Shown: positions 21,493-31,516, counted from the stretch's first letter. The stretch: 64,000 bases of DNA from Xanthobacteraceae bacterium (GCA_024508855.1 JANINJ010000042.1:124001-188000); one strand, 5' to 3'. Notes: generated from the sequence alone by a model not told the origin. A program made the numbers and translations.

Positions 21493-22014
21493 ATGGTCAC
21501 GATCCTTGATGCCGCATTGGGATCGAGGATCGTGATCATCGGCAACAGCGGATCGGGCAAGAGCACGCTCGCGCGTGCGTTGGAAAAACGCGCGGACATC
21601 CCTGCGATTGATCTCGACCACATCCACTGGCTGGACAAGGTCGGTACCCAGCGCGACGAGGCAGAGGCCAAGGAATTGGTCCGTGCTGCGGCGAGCGAAC
21701 CGCGCTGGATCATCGAAGGCGTCTATGGCTGGCTGGCCGAAGCTGCATTGTCGCGCGCCACCGCCTTGATCTGGCTCGACCTGCCGTGGAGTGACTGTCG
21801 GGACGGACTCGCGGCGCGCGGTCCATGGCATGACGCCGCGCCCGCTGCATACGCCGCTTTCCTGCAATGGGCCGAAGACTACTGGCGTCGCGCGACCCCA
21901 ACGTCGTTCGCGGGTCATCTCGCATTGTACGAAGGTTTTGACCGCTTCAAATCGCGGCTTCATAACCGGGCCGAGATCGCCGCTTTGGAACAACCCCAGC
22001 CGGCAAGGGCTTAG
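21493..22014 (+). CDS. Adenylate-kinase-like P-loop protein
   Basis: A 173-residue single-domain P-loop protein. Walker A is GNSGSGKST at about residues 17-25. It resembles the small FlaR / 'DNA topology modulation' adenylate-kinase-like family: early AIDLDHIHWLDK, central WIIEGVYGWLAEAAL and ALIWLDLPWSDC. These enzymes are presumed nucleotide or small-molecule kinases of unknown substrate. It follows the EF-G-like gene by nine bases and should share its transcript; only a weak GAGCAG precedes the ATG. Confidence 0.85.
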   Translation: MVTILDAALGSRIVIIGNSGSGKSTLARALEKRADIPAIDLDHIHWLDKVGTQRDEAEAKELVRAAASEPRWIIEGVYGWLAEAALSRATALIWLDLPWSDCRDGLAARGPWHDAAPAAYAAFLQWAEDYWRRATPTSFAGHLALYEGFDRFKSRLHNRAEIAALEQPQPARA

Positions 22015-22021
22015 GTCGATG

Positions 22022-22059
22022 TGATGTATTTTACATCATTGATATGATGTGGTACATCA
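22022..22059. promoter_or_regulatory. Tandem palindromic operators before HTH regulator
   Basis: Two perfect palindromes. The first is TGATGTA-TTT-TACATCA at 22022-22038; the second is TGATGT-GGT-ACATCA at 22045-22059. They share the half-site TGATGT and their centres are 22 bp apart, about two helical turns, so two dimers would bind the same DNA face. They end about 30 bp before the HTH gene, whose product is the likely ligand (inference). Confidence 0.75.
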
Positions 22060-22089
22060 ATTATACATTCTCAACATGGAATTTTGGCA

Positions 22090-22356
22090 TTGATCACATC
22101 ATTCCAGATGCGGGCGGCGCGGGCGCTGCTCGGCATCGATCAGAAGACATTGGCGGAACTCGCGGGAGTTTCGCTGCCGACGATCCAGCGCATGGAAGCC
22201 AGCGACGGCAACGTGCGGGGCGTGGTCGAGTCCCTGACCAAGGTGGTCGATGCGTTGAATCGCGCGGGCGTGGACCTGATCGGTGAACATGCGCGGAGCG
22301 ATGACGGCGGGCGCGGCGTGCGCTTGAAACACCCGGGACCGCCGCCGCGCGTCTGA
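22090..22356 (+). CDS. XRE-family helix-turn-helix regulator, 88 aa
   Basis: A small DNA-binding protein consisting of little more than one XRE-type HTH (LGIDQKTLAELAGVSLPTIQ at about 14-33). After the HTH come a helix and a short Gly/Pro-rich tail. The start is taken as TTG 22090 (giving MITSFQMRAARALL), with GGAA eight to nine bases upstream; TTG 22084 and ATG 22108 are alternatives. The two TGATGT palindromes just upstream suggest autoregulation, and the SulP transporter gene following 59 bp after its stop is the likely second target. I believe this regulator-transporter order recurs in rhizobia, but that is from memory. Confidence 0.85.
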   Translation: MITSFQMRAARALLGIDQKTLAELAGVSLPTIQRMEASDGNVRGVVESLTKVVDALNRAGVDLIGEHARSDDGGRGVRLKHPGPPPRV

Positions 22357-22415
22357 CATCGAACCGTTGAGCCATGGCCGTCGTCTCGCTCAAAGCGAGG
22401 ACGGAGAGCAACGGG

Positions 22416-24167
22416 ATGGCCAGGACGAAAAGGGAAACCGCGCAGCCGCGCACCGCCAGTTTTGTCGAGCTGTTCACGCCCAAGCTGATCACGGTATTGC
22501 GCGAAGGTTATAGCGCGGCCGACTTTCGTGCGGATGTCATTGCGGGCCTGACGGTGGCCATCGTGGCGCTGCCGTTGTCGATGGCCATCGCCATCGCCTC
22601 CGGCGTGACGCCGGACCGTGGCCTCTACACTGCCATCGTCGGCGGCTTTTTTGTCTCGCTGCTTGGCGGCAGCCGCTTTCAGGTAGGCGGGCCGGCTGGC
22701 GCGTTCATCGTGCTGGTGGCGCTCACGGTGGAGCGCCATGGCGTCGACGGCGTCATCCTCGCCACGATGATGGCCGGCGTTTTCCTGATCGCCGCCGGTC
22801 TGTTGCGGCTCGGCACCTACATCAAGTTCATTCCTTATCCGGTGACGGTGGGCTTCACCGCCGGCATCGCGGTCATCATCTTCGCCAGCCAGTTGCGCGA
22901 TCTGTTCGGCCTCACGCTTCCCGGACATGAGCCGGGCGAATTGCTGCCCAAGCTGGCGGCGCTGTGGCGCGCGGCGGGGACGATCAATATCCCCGCCATT
23001 GCACTCGCGATCCTCGCCATCGTGGTGATGGTCGTGGTTCGCAAGCTGCGGCCGACGTGGCCGAGCATCCTGATCGGCGTAACCGTTGCGACCGTCGTTG
23101 CCTGGGCCTTTTCGTTGCCGGTTGAAACCATCGGTTCGCGGTTCGGCGGAATTCCGGAAACGCTACCGTCGCCGGTGGTGCCGGCGTTCTCCTTCGCCAA
23201 GATGCAGGCCGTGCTGCCGGATGCGATTGCCTTCGCGTTGCTGGCGGCCATCGAGTCGTTGCTGTCGGCAGTGGTGGCCGACGGCATGACCGGCCGGCGG
23301 CATCGCTCCAACTCCGAACTGGTGGCGCAAGGCGTCGCCAATATCGTTTCGCCGTTGTTCGGCGGCATCTGCGTCACCGGGTTGATCGCGCGTACCGCGA
23401 CCAACATCCGCGCCGGCGCGCGAAGCCCCGTCGCCGGCATGATGCACTCGGCATTCCTGCTGCTGTTCATGCTGATCGCCGCGCCGCTGGCGAGCTACAT
23501 CCCGCTGTCGGCGCTGGCCGCGGTGCTGGTCGTGGTGGCGTGGGGCATGGCGGAGAAGCAGGAATTCTGGACGCTGCTGCGCTCGTCGTGGGGGGATGCC
23601 ACGGTGCTGCTGGCCACGTTCCTGCTGACGATATTCCGCGATCTCACCGAAGGCATCCTGGTCGGCTTTGCGCTCGGCGCGGTGTTGTTCATCAATCGGA
23701 TGGCGCAGGCGACCGGCATCGAATCCGGTGTGCCGCTGGCCGCAGACGACAAGGCCGACGACGCCAATGGGGCGCGCGTGCCGTACGATTCCAATATCGC
23801 GACCGATCCGGACGTGGTGGTGTATCGTATCACCGGTGCGTTCTTCTTCGGCGCAGCCTCGACGGTGGGCGCAGTGCTGGACAGCATCGCCGACCGGCAC
23901 AAGGCTTTCATCGTCGATTTCTCGGCGGTGCCGTTTCTCGACTCCACCGCCGCCAATGCGATGCATCGCATGGCGGTGAAGGCGAAACGGAAAGGCGTGC
24001 GGCTGGTCATCACTGGCGCATCGCGCACCGTGCGCCGTGAACTGCTGATGCACGGCCTGCGTCCGCCGCTGGCGAAATATCGCGAGAGCATTTCGCGCGC
24101 GATGTCCGATATCAAGATGCCACTATCGGAAGCGCAAGGCGCGACCAACGTGGTCGCCTTGCGCTAA
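22416..24167 (+). CDS. SulP family inorganic anion transporter
   Basis: A 583-residue inner-membrane transporter of the SulP/SLC26 family (sulfate, bicarbonate or related anions). Family signatures: FRADVIAGLTVAIVALPLSMAIAIASGV, GLYTAIVGGFFVSLLGGSRFQVGGPAGAF, and SELVAQGVANIVSPLFGGICVTGLIARTATN. After 10-14 membrane segments there is a STAS domain (VVVYRITGAFFFGA ... FIVDFSAVPFLDSTAANAM). The ATG at 22416 has GGAGAG about seven bases upstream; ATG 22374 is in frame but weaker. The ion cannot be told; the upstream HTH gene probably controls it. Confidence 0.93.
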   Translation: MARTKRETAQPRTASFVELFTPKLITVLREGYSAADFRADVIAGLTVAIVALPLSMAIAIASGVTPDRGLYTAIVGGFFVSLLGGSRFQVGGPAGAFIVLVALTVERHGVDGVILATMMAGVFLIAAGLLRLGTYIKFIPYPVTVGFTAGIAVIIFASQLRDLFGLTLPGHEPGELLPKLAALWRAAGTINIPAIALAILAIVVMVVVRKLRPTWPSILIGVTVATVVAWAFSLPVETIGSRFGGIPETLPSPVVPAFSFAKMQAVLPDAIAFALLAAIESLLSAVVADGMTGRRHRSNSELVAQGVANIVSPLFGGICVTGLIARTATNIRAGARSPVAGMMHSAFLLLFMLIAAPLASYIPLSALAAVLVVVAWGMAEKQEFWTLLRSSWGDATVLLATFLLTIFRDLTEGILVGFALGAVLFINRMAQATGIESGVPLAADDKADDANGARVPYDSNIATDPDVVVYRITGAFFFGAASTVGAVLDSIADRHKAFIVDFSAVPFLDSTAANAMHRMAVKAKRKGVRLVITGASRTVRRELLMHGLRPPLAKYRESISRAMSDIKMPLSEAQGATNVVALR

Positions 24168-24246
24168 TCGTTCAGGCCTGCATAAATCTCCGCAACGCTA
24201 CCGGATTCGCCACGGCAGCGTGGATGATTGCGAGGCTGGGACCGTC

Positions 24247-24903
24247 ATGCTCGACTCACGCGGCAACATCGCGCTGGCTTGCGCGCTGAGCATGGTGGCG
24301 GGATATGTCGACGGCATCGGCTACATTCACCTCGGCGGCCTGTTCGTATCGTTCATGAGCGGCACCTCGACGCGCATGGGCGTGAGCGCCGCAGGCGGCA
24401 ACCTGCATGACGCCGCCGAGGCGCTGGGCCTGATTGCGCTGTTCGTCGCCGGTGCGACGCTCGGCGGCCTGATCGCGCGCGGCCGCAGTCCCTATCGCCA
24501 GTCGTGGATCGTACTGGTCGAAGCCGCGTTGCTGTGTCTTGCCGCATTGCTTCACACCTATGGCTGGTCGCCATGGGCGATCGTCGTCATCGTGGTGGCG
24601 ATGGGACTGGAAAACGCAGTGTTCCAGGTCGACGGCGGCGGCGGGCTCGGCGTCACCTACATCACCGGCGCGCTGGTCAAGGTCGGGCAACACCTCGCGA
24701 CGGCGCTGACCGGCGGCGCGCGCTGGGCATGGATACCGAACCTGCTGTTATGGGCGTCGCTGGCAATCGGCGCCGTGCTGGGCGCGCTGGCCTATCATCG
24801 TTTCGGGCTGTCTGCGATCTGGCTCGCCGCTGCCGCAGCTCTCATCCTCGGCGTGATCCTGGTCGTATCGGCGCGCGCCAAGCGAGCCGCCGTCCGGCAT
24901 TGA
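24247..24903 (+). CDS. YoaK / DUF1275 family membrane protein
   Basis: A 218-residue membrane protein with about six hydrophobic segments. YoaK/DUF1275 features: SMVAGYVDGIGYIHLGGLFVSFMSGTSTRMGVSAA at the N-terminus and GLENAVFQ...GLGVTYITGALVKVGQHLA in the middle. The family is common but its transport substrate or function is unknown. The ATG at 24247 has GGGA five bases upstream; GTG 24220 is an alternative. It lies 79 bp after the SulP gene in the same direction and may be cotranscribed. Confidence 0.9.
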   Translation: MLDSRGNIALACALSMVAGYVDGIGYIHLGGLFVSFMSGTSTRMGVSAAGGNLHDAAEALGLIALFVAGATLGGLIARGRSPYRQSWIVLVEAALLCLAALLHTYGWSPWAIVVIVVAMGLENAVFQVDGGGGLGVTYITGALVKVGQHLATALTGGARWAWIPNLLLWASLAIGAVLGALAYHRFGLSAIWLAAAAALILGVILVVSARAKRAAVRH

Positions 24904-24974
24904 CAAGCGAACCCTGTCGCGTGATGTGAACGGTAACGTTCTTCTTCACCGCTGCGGGACACTTGAAATCGGCC

Positions 24975-25820
24975 ATGACCACAATGCGCGCATCCTGTCT
25001 GATCGGCTGGCCGGCAGCGCATTCGCGCTCGCCGCTGATTCATCATTATTGGCTGCGCCATTTCGGCATCGAGGGCGGTTACAGCATCGAGGCGGTGCCG
25101 CCGGAGGAATTCGCCGAGTTCGTGTTGCACCTGTCGCATCATGGCTTCGTCGGCGCCAATGTCACCATTCCGCACAAGGAGCGTGCGCTGGTATTGACGA
25201 CGCCGGACGAGCGCGCGCGCGCCGTCGGTGCCGCCAACACGCTGTGGTACGACGGCGATCTGCTGCGATCGACCAATACCGACATCGAAGGCTTCATCAA
25301 CAATCTAGATGCCTCGGCGCCCGGCTGGGACAGGATCGAGGATGCGCTGGTGCTTGGCGCAGGCGGCTCCTCGCGTGCGGTGGTGTTCGGGTTGATCGAG
25401 CGTGGCATCAAGCGCGTGCATCTGGCTAACCGCACGCTCGAACGCGCGCAGGTGCTTGCCAAACAGTTCGGTGAAAAAGTGCATCCTATCGCGTGGGACG
25501 CGATCGGCGCTGTGCTGCCGCGCGCGGCGTTGCTGGTGAACACGACGTCGCTCGGCATGAAGGGGCAGCCGCCGCTCGATATCGATGTCGGTCTGCTGCC
25601 GCCGCACGCCGCGGTGGCCGATCTGGTCTACGTGCCGCTGCAAACCTCGTTGCTTGCCGCCGCACAGGCGCGCGGACTGAAAACCGCCGACGGTCTCGGC
25701 ATGCTGCTGCATCAGGCGGTGCGCGGTTTCGAACTATGGTTCGGCCGTCGTCCGGACGTGACGCCTGAGCTCCGCGCCCTGGTTGAAGCAGACCTGCAGC
25801 CGCCGCTCACGCCTGCGTGA
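24975..25820 (+). CDS. aroE: Shikimate dehydrogenase
   Basis: A 281-residue NADP-dependent shikimate dehydrogenase, reducing 3-dehydroshikimate in aromatic amino acid synthesis. Substrate-domain motifs: AHSRSPLIHHYWL (shikimate-binding Ser residues), GANVTIPHKE (catalytic Lys) and NTDIEGF (catalytic Asp). The nucleotide-binding part begins LVLGAGGSSRAVVFGL, with a basic NRT block (ANRTLER) expected for NADP, and NTTSLGM later. A quinate/shikimate dehydrogenase paralogue is possible because no other aro gene is near. The ATG at 24975 is used; TTG 24963 and ATG 24984 are alternatives. Confidence 0.92.
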   Translation: MTTMRASCLIGWPAAHSRSPLIHHYWLRHFGIEGGYSIEAVPPEEFAEFVLHLSHHGFVGANVTIPHKERALVLTTPDERARAVGAANTLWYDGDLLRSTNTDIEGFINNLDASAPGWDRIEDALVLGAGGSSRAVVFGLIERGIKRVHLANRTLERAQVLAKQFGEKVHPIAWDAIGAVLPRAALLVNTTSLGMKGQPPLDIDVGLLPPHAAVADLVYVPLQTSLLAAAQARGLKTADGLGMLLHQAVRGFELWFGRRPDVTPELRALVEADLQPPLTPA

Positions 25821-25882
25821 ATCTGGAATATCGCCCCAATGCAGGGGTTGGTTGAGACGGGGCGCAACTCCGGAAGCTCAAC

Positions 25883-26506
25883 ATGCCAAACAATCTCTCT
25901 CGCGCGCTATTCATGGCGCTGTCTTGTTTCGTGATGCTCACGTCGGACGCGTGGGCGGATAAGCCACCGCCGTCGGCGGTGCGCGTACGCGGCACCATCG
26001 AAAGCGTCAACAACGATGTGATGGTGGTCAAGGCGCGCGACGGCAAGGACGTTACGGTGCGTCTCGCGTCAGCGACGCAGGTGGCAGGCATCGTCCCGAC
26101 CACGCTCGCCGATATCAAGGTCGGCTCGTTCATCGGCGCGGCGGGAATGCCGCAGGCCGACGGCAGCCAGAAGGCCATCGAGGTCCACGTGTTTCCGGAA
26201 TCGATGCGTGGCACCGGCGAAGGTTTCCGCGAATGGGACGTGCGGCCCAACAGCTCGATGACCAACGCCACCGTCGCCAACATGGTCGCGGGTAATGACG
26301 GCCAGACGCTGACCGTGAAGTTCAAGGGCGGCGAGAAGAAGCTGACCGTCGCACCGAATACGCCGGTGGTGTCCTACGTGCCCGGCGAGCGATCCGAACT
26401 CAAGCCGGGCGCAAAGATCTTCACGCTGGCGAAGAAGCTGCCGGACGGTTCGCTGGAAGGCAGCCGGATCGCCGTCGGACGCGACGGGCTGACGCCGCCG
26501 ATGTAA
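25883..26506 (+). CDS. Secreted protein, DUF5666-like
   Basis: A 207-residue exported protein with a signal peptide (MPNNLSRALFMALSCFVMLTSDAWA). The mature part is rich in short beta-strands: VRVRGTIESVNNDVMVVKARDGKDVTVRL, then TLADIKVGSFIGAAGMPQADGSQKAIEVHVFP, and later TLTVKFKGGEKKLTVAPNTPVVSY with GAKIFTLAKKLPDGS. This is the look of OB-like repeats of the DUF5666 type, here in two or three copies. The function is unknown. It is read toward feoAB but a hairpin and a possible regulator site lie between. Confidence 0.75.
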   Translation: MPNNLSRALFMALSCFVMLTSDAWADKPPPSAVRVRGTIESVNNDVMVVKARDGKDVTVRLASATQVAGIVPTTLADIKVGSFIGAAGMPQADGSQKAIEVHVFPESMRGTGEGFREWDVRPNSSMTNATVANMVAGNDGQTLTVKFKGGEKKLTVAPNTPVVSYVPGERSELKPGAKIFTLAKKLPDGSLEGSRIAVGRDGLTPPM

Positions 26507-26538
26507 TCGCACGAAGCCTAACTGCGAAGGACAGGTGC

Positions 26539-26565
26539 GGCCGCCCGGATGAAAAGCGGGCGGCC
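26539..26565 (+). terminator. Hairpin after the DUF5666-like gene
   Basis: Perfect 9-bp stem GGCCGCCCG / CGGGCGGCC with a nine-base loop, 33 bp after the stop. No T run follows, so termination would be weak or Rho-aided. It separates the upstream gene from feoAB. Confidence 0.6.
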
Positions 26566-26576
26566 ACATTCGCATG

Positions 26577-26593
26577 TTTAAAAGCATTCTAAT
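26577..26593. promoter_or_regulatory. Irr/ICE-like or Fur-like box candidate upstream of feoAB
   Basis: The imperfect inverted repeat TTTAAAA-GCA-TTCTAAT lies about 85-100 bp before feoA. It resembles the iron-control element (TTTAGAA-N3-TTCTAAA) bound by Irr in rhizobia. Ferrous uptake genes are expected to be iron-regulated, which supports the reading, but the left arm deviates by one base and the right arm by one. Confidence 0.4.
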
Positions 26594-26678
26594 CTGATGG
26601 GCATCAAACCTCTTTGTCTTGACCGCAAAGGATGGTTGATCCAGTTCAACATTCATCATGCTGACGCTGACTGCTTTC

Positions 26679-26966
26679 ATGACAGACATCGAAATTCCGG
26701 CGCAGACCGAAGCGCCTGGCACGCCGCTCGGCCTGGCGCAGCGCGGATTCCGTGGACATATCCGGGCCATCGACGTGCGAGCCGATCACCAGGGTGTGCC
26801 GGCCGCGGAGATCGAGCGCCGCCTGCTCGAACTCGGATTCGTCGAAGGCGCCGTCGTGCAGATTCTGCATGAAGGGCCGGTTGCCCGCGATCCCATTGCC
26901 GTGCGTGTCAACAATACCACCATCGCCTTGCGACGCCGCGAAGCCATGGCCATCTTTGTCGACTGA
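26679..26966 (+). CDS. feoA: Ferrous iron transport accessory protein FeoA
   Basis: A 95-residue SH3-like FeoA protein that works with FeoB at the cytosolic face of the inner membrane. Evidence: ERRLLELGFVEGAVVQILHEGP, then PIAVRVNNTTIALRRREAMAIFV, the standard FeoA core, plus direct linkage to feoB 14 bp downstream. The start is uncertain: ATG 26679 fits the family length, while ATG 26658 would add seven residues; neither has a clear ribosome site. Confidence 0.93.
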   Translation: MTDIEIPAQTEAPGTPLGLAQRGFRGHIRAIDVRADHQGVPAAEIERRLLELGFVEGAVVQILHEGPVARDPIAVRVNNTTIALRRREAMAIFVD

Positions 26967-26980
26967 CCGGATCAACGCGC

Positions 26981-28861
26981 ATGACGGCGACTGAAGTCAA
27001 TGATTGGCGCTTTGCCCTGGTCGGAACACCGAACAGCGGCAAGACTGCGCTGTTCAATGCGCTGACCGGAAGCCGGCAGAAAGTCGCCAACTATGCCGGC
27101 GTCACCGTCGAGCGCAAAACCGGCGTGCTGCATACGGCGTCCGGCCGCCGGATCGATCTGGTCGATCTGCCGGGCACCTATTCATTGCGTGGGCGCAGCC
27201 CCGACGAAGAGATCGCACGCGACGTGATCCTCGGCCGCCTCACCAGCGAAGCGGCGCCGGACTTCCTGCTCTGCGTGGCCGATGCGACCAACCTGCGCGT
27301 GGCACTGCGGCTGGTGATCGAGCTCAAACGCGTGCAGCGGCCGATGCTGCTGGTGCTGAACATGATCGACATCGCGCGGCGGCGCGGCATCGATATCGAT
27401 CTCGGCAAGCTGTCCGCCGAACTCGGCGTGCCGGTGGTGACCTCCACCGCGGTTCGCCGCGGCGGCATCGACGATCTGCTTCGCCGCATCGATGAGGTCG
27501 CCTCGCAACCGGCGGCCGCGATCGCGGAAAGCAACTGGACGACGCCGGCCATTGCCGATCTGCGCGCCGCACAGCGCGAAGCCGACCGGGTCATCAAGGC
27601 GGCCGTCGGCGAACCGGCGCGGCCGGATACCTGGACGACGAGGGTGGATGCGGTGCTGCTGCATCCCGTTGCCGGTATGGTGGCGCTGCTGGTGCTGCTG
27701 TTCGTCATGTTCCAGGCGGTGTTCGCCTGGGCGCAACCGGCGATGGACCTGATCTCCTCCGGGTTCGATGCTCTCGGGGCATTGTCGGCAACAATCTTGC
27801 CGGATGGATTGCTGCAGAGCTTCATCCAGAATGGCGTGATCTCCGGCGTCGGCAGCGTGATCGTGTTCCTGCCGCAGATATTGATCCTGTTCCTGTTCAT
27901 CTTGCTGCTGGAAGACCTCGGCTACATGGCGCGCGCCGCGTTTCTGATGGATCGCATCATGGGCGGCGCTGGCCTGCACGGCCGCGCCTTTATTCCGCTG
28001 CTGTCGAGTTTTGCCTGTGCGATTCCTGGCATCATGGCGACGCGGGTGATCGACAATAAGCGCGACCGGCTCACCACGATCATGGTAGCGCCGCTGATGA
28101 CCTGTTCGGCGCGCATTCCGGTCTATACGCTGATCATCTCGGCCTTCGTTCCGAACCGGCAGGTATTCGGCATTCTCGGGCTACAGGGGCTGGTGATGTT
28201 CGGGCTCTACGCCATCGGTATCTTCAGCGCGCTCGCGGTGTCGTTCGTCGCCAACCATTTCTTCTGGCGCGAGAGCGCGACGCCGCCGTTCATGCTGGAA
28301 CTGCCGGACTACAAGCTGCCGCAACTGCGCAGCGTGTTGATGAACCTGTATCAGCGCGCGATGGCGTTCCTGAAGCGTGCCGGCACGACCATCTTTTCCA
28401 TGATGATCCTGATCTGGTTCCTGGCATCGTTCCCGCGGCCGCCGCTGGGAGCGACGGAGCCCGCGATCGATTTCAGTCTCGCCGCGATGATCGGCCGCTG
28501 GATCGAGCCGGTGCTGGCGCCGATCGGATTCAACTGGCAGATCAGCGTCGCGTTGATCCCCGGCATGGCCGCGCGCGAAGTTGCGGTGGCTTCGCTCGGC
28601 ACCGTCTATGCGATCGAGGGTGGCAAGGAAGCGGCCGAACAGATCGGGCAGGTGCTGGCGGGGAAATGGAGCCTGGCGACGGCGCTGGCGCTGCTGGCCT
28701 GGTACATTTTCGCGCCGCAATGCGCCTCGACGCTGGCCGTCATCAAGCGCGAAACCGGCGGCTGGCGCTGGATGATCGTGACGTTCCTCTACATGCTGGC
28801 GCTGGCTTACATCGCCGCGTTCATCACCTATCGGATCGCGCTGGCACTCGGCTGGGGCTGA
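26981..28861 (+). CDS. feoB: Ferrous iron transporter FeoB
   Basis: A 626-residue Fe2+ transporter with an N-terminal G domain and C-terminal membrane domain. G1 is GTPNSGKT (15-22), switch I has YAGVTVERKTG, G3 is DLPGT (62-66) and G4 is NMID (127-130). The membrane part holds two Gate motifs, RAAFLMDRIM and the later RAMAFLKRAGTTIF region. In the core, PLMTCSARIPVYTLIISAF carries the conserved Cys seen in FeoB gates, and LIPGMAAREVAVASLGTVYA is also present. No feoC follows. It is transcribed with feoA. Confidence 0.97.
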   Translation: MTATEVNDWRFALVGTPNSGKTALFNALTGSRQKVANYAGVTVERKTGVLHTASGRRIDLVDLPGTYSLRGRSPDEEIARDVILGRLTSEAAPDFLLCVADATNLRVALRLVIELKRVQRPMLLVLNMIDIARRRGIDIDLGKLSAELGVPVVTSTAVRRGGIDDLLRRIDEVASQPAAAIAESNWTTPAIADLRAAQREADRVIKAAVGEPARPDTWTTRVDAVLLHPVAGMVALLVLLFVMFQAVFAWAQPAMDLISSGFDALGALSATILPDGLLQSFIQNGVISGVGSVIVFLPQILILFLFILLLEDLGYMARAAFLMDRIMGGAGLHGRAFIPLLSSFACAIPGIMATRVIDNKRDRLTTIMVAPLMTCSARIPVYTLIISAFVPNRQVFGILGLQGLVMFGLYAIGIFSALAVSFVANHFFWRESATPPFMLELPDYKLPQLRSVLMNLYQRAMAFLKRAGTTIFSMMILIWFLASFPRPPLGATEPAIDFSLAAMIGRWIEPVLAPIGFNWQISVALIPGMAAREVAVASLGTVYAIEGGKEAAEQIGQVLAGKWSLATALALLAWYIFAPQCASTLAVIKRETGGWRWMIVTFLYMLALAYIAAFITYRIALALGWG

Positions 28862-28933
28862 TCCGCCAAATGTGAAAACAGGCGACGCCTCGCGACGCCG
28901 CCTGCTTCAACTCAACTCAATTCCGATGGCGCT

Positions 28934-29329
28934 TTAGTTGCACACCTCGACGCGGCGAAGGCGCCAGCCATACGGCGTCCAGACCCGGCGCGATGTCAGA
29001 TAGCAGCCGCCGCCGCCATAACCGTAAGCGTCATACGGATAACTGGCGTAGCCGTACGGAGAGCCGTAGTAGCCGTATCCACCGTAACCGTAGGGGTATC
29101 CGGCTGCGAGGCCGAGACCGAGGCCAACGCCGAGTGCACCGGCGCCCCAGCCCCAACCGCCGCCACGCCAGCCACCACCGCGCCAGCCTCCGCCGTGCCA
29201 ACCGCCACCATGAAAGCCGCCACCGTGGAATCCACCGCCATGGAAGCCGCCGCGTGCCGAAGCCATCGTCGGTGCAGCCAGCGTCAGGGCGGCAGCCGCA
29301 CACAACGCAAGAAGTGAATGACGTCGCAT
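28934..29329 (-). CDS. Secreted Gly/Trp/Tyr-rich protein
   Basis: A 131-residue exported protein (signal peptide MRRHSLLALCAAAALTLAAPTMASA). The mature part starts with repeated GGFHGGGFHGGG / GGWRGGGW units, then a Gly-Leu stretch, then Tyr/Gly repeats (GYGGYGYYGSPYGYASYPYDAYGY). It ends with a conserved-looking WTPYGWRLRRVEVCN. Proteins of this design are frequent in Bradyrhizobium and of unknown role, perhaps surface-associated. GAGGAG lies seven bases before the ATG; an upstream in-frame start at 29407 is unlikely. Confidence 0.85.
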   Translation of the reverse strand: MRRHSLLALCAAAALTLAAPTMASARGGFHGGGFHGGGFHGGGWHGGGWRGGGWRGGGWGWGAGALGVGLGLGLAAGYPYGYGGYGYYGSPYGYASYPYDAYGYGGGGCYLTSRRVWTPYGWRLRRVEVCN

Positions 29330-29434
29330 CGTTTTCTCCTCAACAATCCAAATCAGGATGAAGGAGAATACGCTTTGAACGCGAATTAGTTGCGCGTTTT
29401 GTCGCACACATTCGCGTGTGGGATCGTGCGTTCC

Positions 29435-29496
29435 AGAGCACTTTCAAGCGAAGTGGATACCGATTTGCATGAAGAAAATGCGTCAAATCAAAATCA
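29435..29496. repeat. Dispersed 'agcgaagtggatac' element, copy 1
   Basis: A block reading AGAGCA, TTTCAAGCGAAGTGGATAC, then GATTTGCATGAAGAAAATG and CGTCAAATC. The same block in diverged form recurs at 61781-61840. I recognise it as a Bradyrhizobiaceae intergenic repeat. It is followed directly by a long hairpin. Confidence 0.8.
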
Positions 29497-29536
29497 TAGA
29501 GCGCCGGTTCTGATTTGAATCAGAACCGGCGCTCTA
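29497..29536 (-). terminator. 19-bp hairpin ending the lldD transcript
   Basis: Near-perfect inverted repeat: arms TAGAGCGCCGGTTCTGATT and its complement, with a two-base gap. Read on the minus strand it is followed by a T-rich tract (ATGATTTTGATTT), as a terminator should be, and it lies 20 bp after the lldD stop. Confidence 0.75.
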
Positions 29537-29555
29537 GCGCACGAACTATGCCGGA

Positions 29556-30692
<1,137 letters not shown>

Positions 30693-30795
30693 AGACAATT
30701 GTCCGGCCCCTTGTTTTCCTGCTTTCCAAAATGATCTAGCATGTCTGGGACGGTCGCAAAATTGTCTTCAACAGCGATTTGCGAGCCGTCATTGA

Positions 30796-31295
<500 letters not shown>

Positions 31296-31516
31296 ATCTT
31301 GTGCTTTGAAAAGATTGGCGTTATTGTCACTCCGTTGTCATTTCGCCAGTTTTTTCAATTTGTTACAAATATTCGGCCGTTCACGGCTTAGAAATGATTC
31401 ATCATATTTTTTGAAGTAATTGGTGCAGCAAAGTCTTTATAAGCCGATTTTGGTCAGGATCGCCGTTCGCAAGCCGCGAGGACTTGACCGGGATACGGAC
31501 TGATCTTGGGGGTATT

